A DNA stretch of 36,339 bases from Mageeibacillus sp. UBA6980 (GTDB lineage: Bacteria; Bacillota; Clostridia; Saccharofermentanales; Saccharofermentanaceae), in the NCBI GenBank assembly GCA_002450095.1, contig DJYK01000038.1, positions 1-36,339 of the forward strand. The letters run 5' to 3'. Below the pieces are notes generated by a model. It was not told the DNA's origin, ran no database searches, and was given only the letters and a program-made list of their open reading frames with translations. Shown in pieces: positions 9,267-17,673 of this stretch. The translations under genes and the position numbers were made by a program. Position 1 is the first letter of the stretch; each line of letters opens with the position of its first letter.

Positions 9267-10928
9267 TCAATAAACCGTATTATAGAGAGTGGTATAACAG
9301 ATCACGTGGTGATGACCGTCTTCCCACAGGCGCATCTCATACATATCGTTATCAGGGAAGCCGTCTGTAGGAAGACTGACCGTAACTACAGTCGTGTTAT
9401 CCTCGGCGATATAGATCCGCTCCGAATCCACGACCTGCTCGTCATCTATCCACCAGTCGACAAGGAGCGTCGTACCGGCATTAAAGCGGTGATCGAATAT
9501 GCAGGTGATCCATATGCCGTCTTCGTCGACATAATACTCGACGGTATCAAGCCAGCCGGGCTGCTTGCTGTAGCTCATCCAGATGCCGTTCTCGTCAGGG
9601 TCGGAATAACCGTAAACAATGCTTCCGTCATCACACCAGGACGGAACATGTTCTACGACATTGACGGCCTGATTGGGAAGCGTGCCGTCGCTGCCCGTAC
9701 TTTGTGTATCGTTATCCGAATACAGGTCCTCGATCATGGCTTCGTACATCAGATCGTCTATCTCCCCCTCCTGAAGAAGCCGTTCGATCGCCTCCTCCAT
9801 GCACCTCAGATATTGGTCTTGGGTAACGCTGTGCTCCGCAACGAACATGCCGAATTCCGGTTCGATGATAAGATCAGTATCCGCAATAAAGGGGAAGGTA
9901 TCATCGGTATTACCGTATCTTAAGCTGTATGCCGATGCACTGAAGACATAGTCTTCGGGACTGCAGTGCGGGATCGCTTCCGTTAAAGTGTCGTAGATAA
10001 GCGCCGACTGATCGTCCCACATGTCATCCAGATCCCAATTCAGACTCGAATACCTTATAAAATTCATATAGTAATCGACAAGGAATTCATCCGTTGTCAG
10101 TGCTTCATAGAGGTCTTCACTCGAAGGCGCGCTTCCCTCCAACCGGTAGTTATAGGAGTATGTATTCGTAAACTCGTGATCATGCTCGAGTATATAATTC
10201 ACATAAGCCGATACAAAGTTCTCTACCGCTTCCCGGGTCTTATCCCCCTCACCTCTTATCGATACATCATCATATACGCGGCATTCCTCGAGATTAAGTC
10301 CCATAGGGATATCATACAGATCTCCATGTGCAATGGAATCGAACATATCCTCGAACATCTCTTCTCCTTCGGAAGGAGCGGCCGCAACGGGATCATCAAT
10401 GAACCACAAAGAGGAAGTAAACAGCTCATAAACACGTTTTGAGGAACCGGGTGACAGATACCACTTCCCGTCCTTCTCCTTGTATTGAAACTTAAGATCC
10501 ATAGTCTTTTCCGTCTCATAGATCCCGCTGTCCAGCAGTTCATACATCTGATCGAGCGTAAGATAGTCGGCGCCGTTTTCCAAAGAGAATTCAGCAAGGT
10601 CGGGATAAGATATAGTGACTTCCGCCCTGGCGGTATCATACTCATCATTAAAGGTTATCTCTCCGATCTCATCGATACTTGCAAGAGATATCGCATGCTT
10701 AAGGAAATCAAATCTGAACGTATTCCTGTACATCATGGTGGAATAATAGTAGTTACGGATAAGAGATACATCCTCTACCGCATCCTGATCATCCTCGGCA
10801 AGAGCTTCGATAAACTGCTCGGGGATCTTCTCGATCTCCTTTATATCTTCTTCGTGCCTGTCTTTGCACCCTGTAATTCCGATCAGCGAAGCCGCCAAAA
10901 CTATCGAGATCACTTTCTTCAAGCTCAT
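9267..10928 (-). CDS. Secreted lipoprotein of unknown function
   Basis: I place the start at 10928, not at the upstream in-frame ATG at 10943, because GGAGGG lies seven bases before the ATG at 10928. This gives 553 residues beginning MSLKKVISIVLAASLIGITG with Cys directly after, a type II signal peptide with a lipobox. The mature protein is strongly acidic. The central part resembles long extracytoplasmic stress or ligand-binding lipoproteins, but I do not recognise the family. The last 120 residues are rich in Trp, Tyr and alternating hydrophobics and look like a beta-sandwich. The stop codons of this gene and the helicase extension both fall in a 12-base palindrome (9258-9269). Confidence 0.8.
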   Translation of the reverse strand: MSLKKVISIVLAASLIGITGCKDRHEEDIKEIEKIPEQFIEALAEDDQDAVEDVSLIRNYYYSTMMYRNTFRFDFLKHAISLASIDEIGEITFNDEYDTARAEVTISYPDLAEFSLENGADYLTLDQMYELLDSGIYETEKTMDLKFQYKEKDGKWYLSPGSSKRVYELFTSSLWFIDDPVAAAPSEGEEMFEDMFDSIAHGDLYDIPMGLNLEECRVYDDVSIRGEGDKTREAVENFVSAYVNYILEHDHEFTNTYSYNYRLEGSAPSSEDLYEALTTDEFLVDYYMNFIRYSSLNWDLDDMWDDQSALIYDTLTEAIPHCSPEDYVFSASAYSLRYGNTDDTFPFIADTDLIIEPEFGMFVAEHSVTQDQYLRCMEEAIERLLQEGEIDDLMYEAMIEDLYSDNDTQSTGSDGTLPNQAVNVVEHVPSWCDDGSIVYGYSDPDENGIWMSYSKQPGWLDTVEYYVDEDGIWITCIFDHRFNAGTTLLVDWWIDDEQVVDSERIYIAEDNTTVVTVSLPTDGFPDNDMYEMRLWEDGHHHVICYTTLYNTVY

Positions 10929-11007
10929 ACCGTATCCCTCCATATCAATTAATTTTTACAATAAACCCGAGCGGCATAAGTGTCAATCGGAAAAGCATTT
11001 AATAATG

Positions 11008-11013
11008 TATAAT
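11008..11013 (+). promoter_or_regulatory. Probable -10 box of fbp
   Basis: A perfect TATAAT lies 31 bases before the fbp start. No good -35 box is present at the usual spacing, so the promoter may be weak or activator-dependent. Confidence 0.4.
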
Positions 11014-11044
11014 TACTTTATCTTAATCAGAACCGAGATCATTT

Positions 11045-13000
11045 ATGGACAAGAGAATCCTGGATATTTTATCAAGACAGTTTCCGACGGAAACATCCGC
11101 AGCAACGGAGATAATCAACCTTCAGTCAATACTCTCCCTTCCAAAAGGAACAGAACATTTCCTGACTGATATACACGGAGAGGACGAACAGTTCCTTCAC
11201 GTTCTGAAGAACGGTTCGGGGACCGTAAAACGTAAGATAGAAGCAGTGCTCAAGGATTCAAAATCTGAAAGCTACAAGAAGCGTCTGGCTACACTCATCT
11301 ATTACCCGAAGGAGAAACTCGAGCTTATAAAGGACGAGACGGAGCCCGAAGCGCTTCACGACTGGTATCTCGAGGTCATCGCAGACCTTGTCGATGTCGT
11401 AAAGAAGGTCTCGCATAAATACACGCGCACCAAGGTCCGCCGTGCCATCCCGGAGGAATACCGCTTCCTGGTGGAAGAACTGATAGCGGAAAAAGACGGC
11501 ATTTACGACAAGGAACGTTACTATAAGGAGATAGCGAGCTCCATCGTCGAGATCGGGATAGCGGATGCGGTGATAACCACGCTCTGCAATCTCATCCAGC
11601 GCCTTGTCGTAGATCATCTTCACATCGTAGGCGATATTTACGACAGAGGTCCCGGACCGCACATAATAATGGATAAGCTCTGCGACTACCATGCGATAGA
11701 TATCGTATGGGGTAATCACGACGTAGTATGGATGGGCGCCGCCTGCGGCAATCCGGCTTGTATAGCCAACTGCATCCGCATGAGCGTCCGCTACGGCAAC
11801 TTAAGCGTATTAGAAGACGGATACGGGATCAATCTCCTTCCTCTCGCGGCTTTCGCGATGAGAGTCTACGAGAGATCCGACCTCGGAAGATTCCACCTTA
11901 AGGAGAATAACCGCGGTGAGTTCTTCGATCTCGATAAGATCGAGAGCCAGATGTACAAGGCGATAACCATAATGCAGTTTAAGGCCGAAGGGCAGCTCAT
12001 AAGGCGCAATCCGGACTTCGAGATGGACGATCAGCTTCTTCTCCATAAGATCGACTTTAAGAATAAGACCGTGACGCTTAAGGAAAAGACATATCCCCTT
12101 CTTGACTGCGACTTCCCTACCATAGATCCTTCTTCACCCTACGACTTCACGGCCGAGGAAGAATACGTGATGGAGCAATTGGTCGAGGGATTCCTGAACA
12201 GCGAAAAACTGCGTAAGCACGTCAAGCTGCTCTATGAGAAAGGTTCCATGTACAAAGTGTATAACGGCAATCTCATGTATCACGGATGCGTCCCTCTTAA
12301 CGAAGACGGATCGTTCGCTCACTCCAATGTCGGAGGGACCGATACATCGGGAAGGGAAATGTACGATGTGCTCGAGCAGCTGTCGAGAGGTGCATTCTAC
12401 AAGGACCGCGGCACGCCCGAACAGATCAAGGGCGGCGATATACTCTGGTACCTGTGGTGCGGACCGAAGTCTCCTTCATACGGAAGATCAAAGATGACCA
12501 CTTTCGAGAGGCTTTTTATAGAAGATAAGGAGACCCACGAAGAGAAGAAGGATCCGTACTACCGCTTTATCGAGACGGATGAAGCAGTGGCGGACAGCAT
12601 CTTAAGGGAATTCGGGCTGACGGGACCGCATTCGCACATCATTAACGGACATGTCCCCGTGGAGACGAAGAAGGGGCAGACACCTATCAAGGTCGGGGGC
12701 AAGGTCCTCATGATCGACGGAGGCTTCTCCAAGGCATACCACGATAAGACAGGTATCGCAGGCTATACGCTCGCCATCGATTCTCACGGCATGTGGCTCG
12801 TAGAACACGAGAAATTCGAGAGCAAGGAAGATGCGATCAAAAGAGAGACCGACATAGTCTCGGACACTCTCGTTGTCGAGACGTTCGAGAGAAGGATGTA
12901 TGTCGAGGATACCGACAGCGGTAAGAAATTAAGACGCGAGATAGATGAAGTCAGGCAGCTTCTCGAAGCCTACCGTAACGGAACGATACTGATAAAGTGA
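11045..13000 (+). CDS. fbp: Fructose-1,6-bisphosphatase, class III
   Basis: Cytoplasmic gluconeogenic enzyme that removes the 1-phosphate from fructose 1,6-bisphosphate. At 651 residues it has the length of the Firmicutes class III family (about 640-670). Calcineurin-like metal-binding motifs are clear: DIHGEDEQF near residue 40, GDIYDRGPGP and WGNHDVVWMGA in the middle, and INGHVPVE towards the C-terminus. The start is the ATG at 11045. Its stop is only five bases from that of the convergent GGDEF/EAL gene. Confidence 0.95.
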   Translation: MDKRILDILSRQFPTETSAATEIINLQSILSLPKGTEHFLTDIHGEDEQFLHVLKNGSGTVKRKIEAVLKDSKSESYKKRLATLIYYPKEKLELIKDETEPEALHDWYLEVIADLVDVVKKVSHKYTRTKVRRAIPEEYRFLVEELIAEKDGIYDKERYYKEIASSIVEIGIADAVITTLCNLIQRLVVDHLHIVGDIYDRGPGPHIIMDKLCDYHAIDIVWGNHDVVWMGAACGNPACIANCIRMSVRYGNLSVLEDGYGINLLPLAAFAMRVYERSDLGRFHLKENNRGEFFDLDKIESQMYKAITIMQFKAEGQLIRRNPDFEMDDQLLLHKIDFKNKTVTLKEKTYPLLDCDFPTIDPSSPYDFTAEEEYVMEQLVEGFLNSEKLRKHVKLLYEKGSMYKVYNGNLMYHGCVPLNEDGSFAHSNVGGTDTSGREMYDVLEQLSRGAFYKDRGTPEQIKGGDILWYLWCGPKSPSYGRSKMTTFERLFIEDKETHEEKKDPYYRFIETDEAVADSILREFGLTGPHSHIINGHVPVETKKGQTPIKVGGKVLMIDGGFSKAYHDKTGIAGYTLAIDSHGMWLVEHEKFESKEDAIKRETDIVSDTLVVETFERRMYVEDTDSGKKLRREIDEVRQLLEAYRNGTILIK

Positions 13001-13009
13001 TCTTATCAG
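12989..13009. terminator. Bidirectional hairpin at the fbp / EAL junction
   Basis: CTGATAA (12989-12995) pairs with TTATCAG (13003-13009) around a seven-base loop that covers the fbp stop. It could serve both convergent genes, but it lacks a clear U tract on either strand. Confidence 0.3.
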
Positions 13010-14949
13010 AGCAGTTTCCGGCTGATCTCGAACTCTCCGCGCTCGATCATACTCAGGAAATCATCATACGGCATCGGCTTGCCGAAGAAATATCCCTGAA
13101 GTCTTCCGCAGCCCGCTTGCTCGAGGAAATCAACGGCTTCCTTGGTCTCTACACCTTCACACAGTGTATCCATTCCGACTTCTTCCGCCATACGGATTAT
13201 ATTGCGAAGTATCGTCTCGGACTCTTGTTTCTCACCGAAGTTGCGAAGGAATACCATATCGATCTTAAGAAGATCGAACTTAAAGTCCTTAAGAACGTTC
13301 AGTGAAGAATAACCGGAGCCGAAGTCGTCGAGCCAGACCGCATAGCCTTTCTCATGGAATATATCGACATAAGACTGAAGCGTTGTATCATCGCTGGTCA
13401 ATGCGCTCTCCGTGATCTCGACGTGCAGATAATCCCTCGGGATATCGTACTTAGTAACGAGTTCTTCAAGCACCTCTACGGGGTTCATGAGCTCGAAGTC
13501 GAGCCTCGAGAAATTAAGGGATACGGGAACTATCGGAAGTCCTCTGTCCAGAGTGCTCCTTAAGTCCTTGCACACGATCTCATATACGCATTTATCGAGC
13601 TTATGTATCTGTCTTGATTCCTCAAGGATCGGCACAAATGCTCCGGGAGACAGGAATCCCACATCGGGATCTATCCAGCGGACGAGGGCCTCGCAGCCGC
13701 ACAATTTCTCATCCTCCGAACGCATTACAGGCTGATAGTAGACCTTGATATAACCTTCCCTTATTGCCTTGTCTATGTTATTAAGGACATATGCCCTGTC
13801 ACGGAAGACCTTATCGAGCTTTGCATCATAGAGACGGAAATGCTCATCCGATCTGTTCTTGATCGTTCCTGCCGCATAACGCGCCTTATCGACGCATATG
13901 AGAGGGTTCATGGTCTTGTCCTCCGGCATAAAGCCTCCGACCTTAACATCTATATATCCTTCGTAATCGCTTATCCTCGAGATCCCGTCCCTTAAAGCAT
14001 CGATCTTCGAGCGATAGTCGCTTCCCGCCAGAGCAACAAAATGGTCGTCGGCCTGCCTTGCATAAGGACAATCCTTAAACGTATCGGCTACGAGTCTTCC
14101 GAATCCGACGAGGAACTCGTTGCCGTATTCGAACCCCATCTGATCGTTGAAGATCTTGAAGTTCTCGATATTAAAGAACAGATATATACATTCTTTATGC
14201 GTACGGCAGAATGCTTCGGCGTCTTCGGCGAATCTGTGCATATTCGGAATACCGGTGAGCTCGTCCGTGATCGACAGGGTGAAAAGTTTCTCCGACTCGA
14301 CCGCGACTCTGTGGCGCTGATGGTAGATGCTTATCGCGATTACCGTAGCCGAGATGAAGAAGGTCACATAGTTGATAAAGTCACCGCTTCCGAGCTCCAT
14401 CGCTTCGCCGGTGGCTTCGTTTACGGCACGCGTCTTAATATACTCTGCAAAGAACGACGCTATCGCCGTCAGAAGCAGAAGGGAGATATACGGCTTCCAG
14501 ATGAGAAGACATGCGACAAACAATGCCATCGTAAGGAAGCAGATGATCATCTTCCCCTTCTGAAAGTCTCCCAACGAGGTTAAGATACCAAAGTAAAGAC
14601 ATACACCTGAGAAGCCTATTATCACAAGGTTGCTTATGACATTGCTCCTGCGGATACGCCCGCTGATATAGAGGATTCCGTAGATGAGCATCACGAGACC
14701 GACACCGAGGAAGATCCAGTAGCTCTTAGTATATTTGAAAAAAGACTCGACTGTTATCTCATACTTATCGGGATACTTAATGAGATATCTGTACAGATAC
14801 CGAATGATCATGAACACTTCGAGACCGACAACGATAACGGCCATATAAATGCCGCTTCGTACATTCGCATCCTGCTGATATTTGTTTATATATTCCGAGT
14901 CTTCCGTAAACCCGAGAAGTTCCGCGAACCAGTTTCTCTTCTTTTCCAT
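13006..14949 (-). CDS. Membrane GGDEF/EAL protein, probable cyclic-di-GMP phosphodiesterase
   Basis: 647 residues. Six hydrophobic segments fill roughly residues 28-210 and form a membrane sensor. A GGDEF-type domain follows (SITDELTGIPNMHRF), but its signature loop reads ADDHF instead of GGDEF, so it is unlikely to make cyclic-di-GMP. The C-terminal EAL domain keeps its key motifs: EALVRW, DDFGSGYSSLNVL, KIDMVFLRN, CEGVE and LQGYFFGKP. The likely net activity is hydrolysis of cyclic-di-GMP, with the degenerate GGDEF possibly binding GTP as a regulator. GGAG lies eight bases before the start. Confidence 0.9.
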   Translation of the reverse strand: MEKKRNWFAELLGFTEDSEYINKYQQDANVRSGIYMAVIVVGLEVFMIIRYLYRYLIKYPDKYEITVESFFKYTKSYWIFLGVGLVMLIYGILYISGRIRRSNVISNLVIIGFSGVCLYFGILTSLGDFQKGKMIICFLTMALFVACLLIWKPYISLLLLTAIASFFAEYIKTRAVNEATGEAMELGSGDFINYVTFFISATVIAISIYHQRHRVAVESEKLFTLSITDELTGIPNMHRFAEDAEAFCRTHKECIYLFFNIENFKIFNDQMGFEYGNEFLVGFGRLVADTFKDCPYARQADDHFVALAGSDYRSKIDALRDGISRISDYEGYIDVKVGGFMPEDKTMNPLICVDKARYAAGTIKNRSDEHFRLYDAKLDKVFRDRAYVLNNIDKAIREGYIKVYYQPVMRSEDEKLCGCEALVRWIDPDVGFLSPGAFVPILEESRQIHKLDKCVYEIVCKDLRSTLDRGLPIVPVSLNFSRLDFELMNPVEVLEELVTKYDIPRDYLHVEITESALTSDDTTLQSYVDIFHEKGYAVWLDDFGSGYSSLNVLKDFKFDLLKIDMVFLRNFGEKQESETILRNIIRMAEEVGMDTLCEGVETKEAVDFLEQAGCGRLQGYFFGKPMPYDDFLSMIERGEFEISRKLL

Positions 14950-15066
14950 CAGACTATCTCCAAATCAAATCCTTTTTACTAATAATAACATCCGAACACA
15001 GGTATCTTAATCAACATAATGTAAACATATTTAAGGAAAATTTAAGAAGACGGCAAGATTCCTTTA

Positions 15067-15095
15067 TAGACTCGGCCTCGGAAGGCCGTTATACT
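15067..15095 (+). promoter_or_regulatory. Promoter with a dyad filling the spacer
   Basis: TAGACT (15067-15072), a 17-base spacer and TATACT (15090-15095) form a promoter. The first 16 of the 17 spacer bases are an inverted repeat: CGGCCT, loop CGGA, AGGCCG (15073-15088). A regulator binding here would sit between the -35 and -10 boxes. Confidence 0.6.
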
Positions 15096-15125
15096 TAAGC
15101 CATAAACATAAGGAGGAACAACACC

Positions 15126-15599
15126 ATGAAAGATTACGACATCAAGATCAAGGGTAAAAGCGAAGTAACATTGACCGGAACAGGGGATAATACCATCATC
15201 GTTCCTTCCGAAGCGAAGCTGGATTCGACAGCAAATAAAGCCGACATCGACATCAGGGACGTCTCCCGGGTAACGCTCGGCATCCCCAAGGATGCGGAAA
15301 AGGTCGAGATCAGCCTCGAAGATTCGAGCCTGGTCATCAGAGACTTAACATTCGAGAGACTCGAGATAGACGGCAAAGGCCATATCGTTATCGACATCGA
15401 GAATACGAACGGACCTGTCGACATTAATATGGTAAGCGGCACTGCCGATCTTAAAGTGCACGAAGGATTCCCGTTCGGCACTTCCCTCAAGGGAAAGAAC
15501 AACCGCATAGAATGCGATATCCCTACCGACTGCACCTGTCGCAATGTCATAGAATTAAACGGTAAGGACAGTGTTCTTAATATCACCAGGGCCCGCTGA
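15126..15599 (+). CDS. Small beta-rich protein of unknown function
   Basis: 157 residues, with AGGAGG nine bases before the ATG. There is no signal peptide or membrane segment. The sequence alternates short beta-strand-like stretches with Asp, Asn and Gly turns (SRVTLGIPKDAEKVEISLED, then RLEIDGKGHIVIDIEN, then VDINMVSGTADLKV), as in right-handed beta-helix or DUF4097-type putative adhesins. Because no export signal is visible, a surface role is doubtful. It is a single-gene unit, transcribed from the dyad-containing promoter and ending at a strong hairpin. Confidence 0.7.
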   Translation: MKDYDIKIKGKSEVTLTGTGDNTIIVPSEAKLDSTANKADIDIRDVSRVTLGIPKDAEKVEISLEDSSLVIRDLTFERLEIDGKGHIVIDIENTNGPVDINMVSGTADLKVHEGFPFGTSLKGKNNRIECDIPTDCTCRNVIELNGKDSVLNITRAR

Positions 15600-15608
15600 T
15601 AATGAAAT

Positions 15609-15634
15609 TCGCCTTCACCGACAGGTGAAGGCGA
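15609..15634. terminator. Strong hairpin after the beta-rich protein gene
   Basis: TCGCCTTCACC (15609-15619) pairs perfectly with GGTGAAGGCGA (15624-15634) around the loop GACA, ten bases past the stop. There is no U tract afterwards, so it may stabilise the mRNA or stop transcription inefficiently. Confidence 0.55.
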
Positions 15635-15714
15635 CATCGTGGGTTTGATGGAAAATGTTATAAACAGCGAATAACATTATCAATTCTATTATCCTATTGA
15701 ATCTGCTCCGAAGA

Positions 15715-15731
15715 AGTGACAAACTGTCACT
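15715..15731. promoter_or_regulatory. Perfect 7-3-7 dyad upstream of the Xre-receiver gene
   Basis: AGTGACA and TGTCACT flank AAC, 41 bases before the start codon. This is a plausible autoregulatory site for the Xre-receiver protein encoded just downstream. An AT-rich TATATT (15758-15763) lies between the dyad and the gene, but I see no convincing -35 partner. Confidence 0.45.
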
Positions 15732-15772
15732 CAATATATGAATCGGCATTTTTTTGTTATATTTAGGATAGG

Positions 15773-16372
15773 ATGAAAACAAAATTTGCGGCGGAGTTAA
15801 AAAGGTTAAGGACCGAACAGGGACTCTCCCAGCAACAGCTGGCGGATAAGCTCTTTGTTGACAGGTCGAGTGTGGCTCATTGGGAAAACGGAAGAAGGAT
15901 CCCCGATGCGCTCCTTCTCACGCGCATCGCCAATACACTCGGTATAGATGTAGGTCTGCTCCTCAATGCCGCCACGGATGAGGAAGAGACGAAGCCGAAG
16001 GTCCTTGTCATAGATGACGAGAAGATAATCCTTAAAGGAGAGATGGCAAGTCTGGAAAAGGTACTCACCGATGTGTCCATCACGGGATTCTCGGATCCGG
16101 AGGATGCCCTTGCCTATATCAGGACAAACAACGTAAGCGTCGTATTCACTGACATAGAATTAAAGAGCACCAACGGACTCGATCTGTGCCGTAGGATCCT
16201 CGATATCAATCCGAGGATCAATGTCATATTCATTACGGCCTATTCCGATTATTCGATCGACGCTTGGTCAACCGGAGCATCCGGCTTCATCGTCAAGCCC
16301 ATAACGGAAGACGCGATAAGAAAGCAACTCGCGCTCCTCCGATTCCCGGTCCCGAGGCTTTCCCTGTCATGA
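15773..16372 (+). CDS. Xre-type helix-turn-helix / receiver-domain response regulator
   Basis: 199 residues with an unusual domain order. Residues 5-62 are a Cro/C1 (Xre) DNA-binding domain (LSQQQLADKLFVDRSSVAHW). Residues 76-195 are a CheY-like receiver with Asp81-Asp82, phospho-acceptor Asp127 (VVFTDIEL), Thr155 and Lys175 (FIVKPI). Most response regulators carry the receiver first. Its partner is the downstream histidine kinase, whose ATG overlaps this stop as ATGA. The ribosome binding site is AGGATAGG, very close to the ATG. Confidence 0.88.
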   Translation: MKTKFAAELKRLRTEQGLSQQQLADKLFVDRSSVAHWENGRRIPDALLLTRIANTLGIDVGLLLNAATDEEETKPKVLVIDDEKIILKGEMASLEKVLTDVSITGFSDPEDALAYIRTNNVSVVFTDIELKSTNGLDLCRRILDINPRINVIFITAYSDYSIDAWSTGASGFIVKPITEDAIRKQLALLRFPVPRLSLS

Positions 16373-17673
16373 GCATAAGCGACCCTATAGATATCATCAA
16401 CTTTATCATCCTGATAATGGGTGTAACGGTATCGGTCGGGGGACTTTTACTGTCCGTCGTTTTCCATAACCTGCAAAGACGGGAAAAGAATTTCTTTATT
16501 ATCCTGTTCATCACAATGATCATATACACGGGCTTCGAGTTGTTAACGTCTTTCCTGCTTTTATCCGGAAAAGCGGAGTTTACGTCTCTTACCAAGCTTT
16601 CTGTGTACATAAGCTCCCTTGCATCCTCCAATCTGATGCCGATGCTCTCAACTCATATAAGCCAAAAACTGGAAAGAAAAAGTAACAAGCGCAGGATATT
16701 TCTCGGTCTGATCGCTGCGCTGTGGGTTATCTATCTTATTATCCTTACCTTTGCCCAGTTCACTGATTACATATACTATTTCACACCGGACAATACATAC
16801 CACAGAGGTCCGTACTATCCGCTCCTTCTCATTCCCGCGGTCATGATAATGATAACCAATCTGATAGCCATAATAAGACAGTGGCCGATCCTCAGAAGAA
16901 GAGAGCGAACCGCTTACATACTCTATATAGCGGCTCCTCTGGTCGCTATGCTAATCCAGATACGGCTCTACGGTATCCTGGTCATAGTATTGGGATCTGT
17001 AATATCATCGGTCTTCATGTTCTATTTTGTTCTTAAGGATCAGGTTGAGCTTTTTGTCATGCAGACCAAGGTGAATGCCGAGCAAAGGGCTAAGATCCTT
17101 GCCTTGCAGATGCGACCGCACTTTATATATAACACATTGACGAGCATATACTATCTTTGCGATCAGGATACGGAGAAAGCGAAGAGCACGATCTTGAACT
17201 TCACCATGTATCTTCGCAAGAATCTGACCGCGATGTCAGCCAAAGAGCTCATCTCTTTCAATGATGAGTTAGAGCACACCAAGGCATATCTTTACGTGGA
17301 ACAGGTCCGCTTTGACGAACATATCAAGGTGGAATACGACACGCCATTCACGGATTTCCGCATACCCGCTCTGACTATGCAGCCATTGGTCGAGAACGCG
17401 GTCAAACACGGTCTCGACCCTAACGGTAAGGAACCTCTTGTCATTCTGATAAAGACGGAAAAGACTCCTTCCGAGATAGTCATCACAGTCGAGAACTCGG
17501 GTTCATTTGTTAAGGAATCCGATAAGGATGATCCTCATATCGCGCTCGATAACATAAAGCAAAGACTTGCCATGCTCTGTAACGGAACTCTCGAGATAAT
17601 CTCCCGGGACAAAAGCAGAACACTTGTTACGATCAAGATCCCGGCAGGGAATCAGACTTCGTCTTCCGAGTAA
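16369..17673 (+). CDS. LytS-like membrane histidine kinase
   Basis: 434 residues starting at the ATG that overlaps the regulator's stop (ATGA). An in-frame upstream start at 16264 would lie inside the regulator and is less likely. Residues about 9-225 contain six or seven membrane segments. A short coiled linker leads to the His_kinase domain (LQMRPHFIYNTLTSIYYL, with the phospho-acceptor His) and a HATPase domain (MQPLVENAVKHGL). The signal is unknown. With the Xre-receiver protein it forms a complete two-component system. Its 3' end overlaps the convergent membrane protein gene by 22 bases. Confidence 0.9.
   Translation: MSISDPIDIINFIILIMGVTVSVGGLLLSVVFHNLQRREKNFFIILFITMIIYTGFELLTSFLLLSGKAEFTSLTKLSVYISSLASSNLMPMLSTHISQKLERKSNKRRIFLGLIAALWVIYLIILTFAQFTDYIYYFTPDNTYHRGPYYPLLLIPAVMIMITNLIAIIRQWPILRRRERTAYILYIAAPLVAMLIQIRLYGILVIVLGSVISSVFMFYFVLKDQVELFVMQTKVNAEQRAKILALQMRPHFIYNTLTSIYYLCDQDTEKAKSTILNFTMYLRKNLTAMSAKELISFNDELEHTKAYLYVEQVRFDEHIKVEYDTPFTDFRIPALTMQPLVENAVKHGLDPNGKEPLVILIKTEKTPSEIVITVENSGSFVKESDKDDPHIALDNIKQRLAMLCNGTLEIISRDKSRTLVTIKIPAGNQTSSSE

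Noticed and set aside
9306..9923. 205-residue reading frame opposite the lipoprotein gene
   Set aside because: No ribosome binding site or recognisable domain; the opposite strand encodes a clear lipoprotein.
10929..10943. Upstream start of the lipoprotein (MEGYG...)
   Set aside because: The ATG at 10943 is itself part of the GGAGGG ribosome binding site region of the ATG at 10928, which directly begins a lipoprotein signal peptide.
16264..16368. Longer N-terminus for the histidine kinase
   Set aside because: It would lie inside the receiver domain gene; the ATGA overlap at 16369 gives a proper membrane-domain start.
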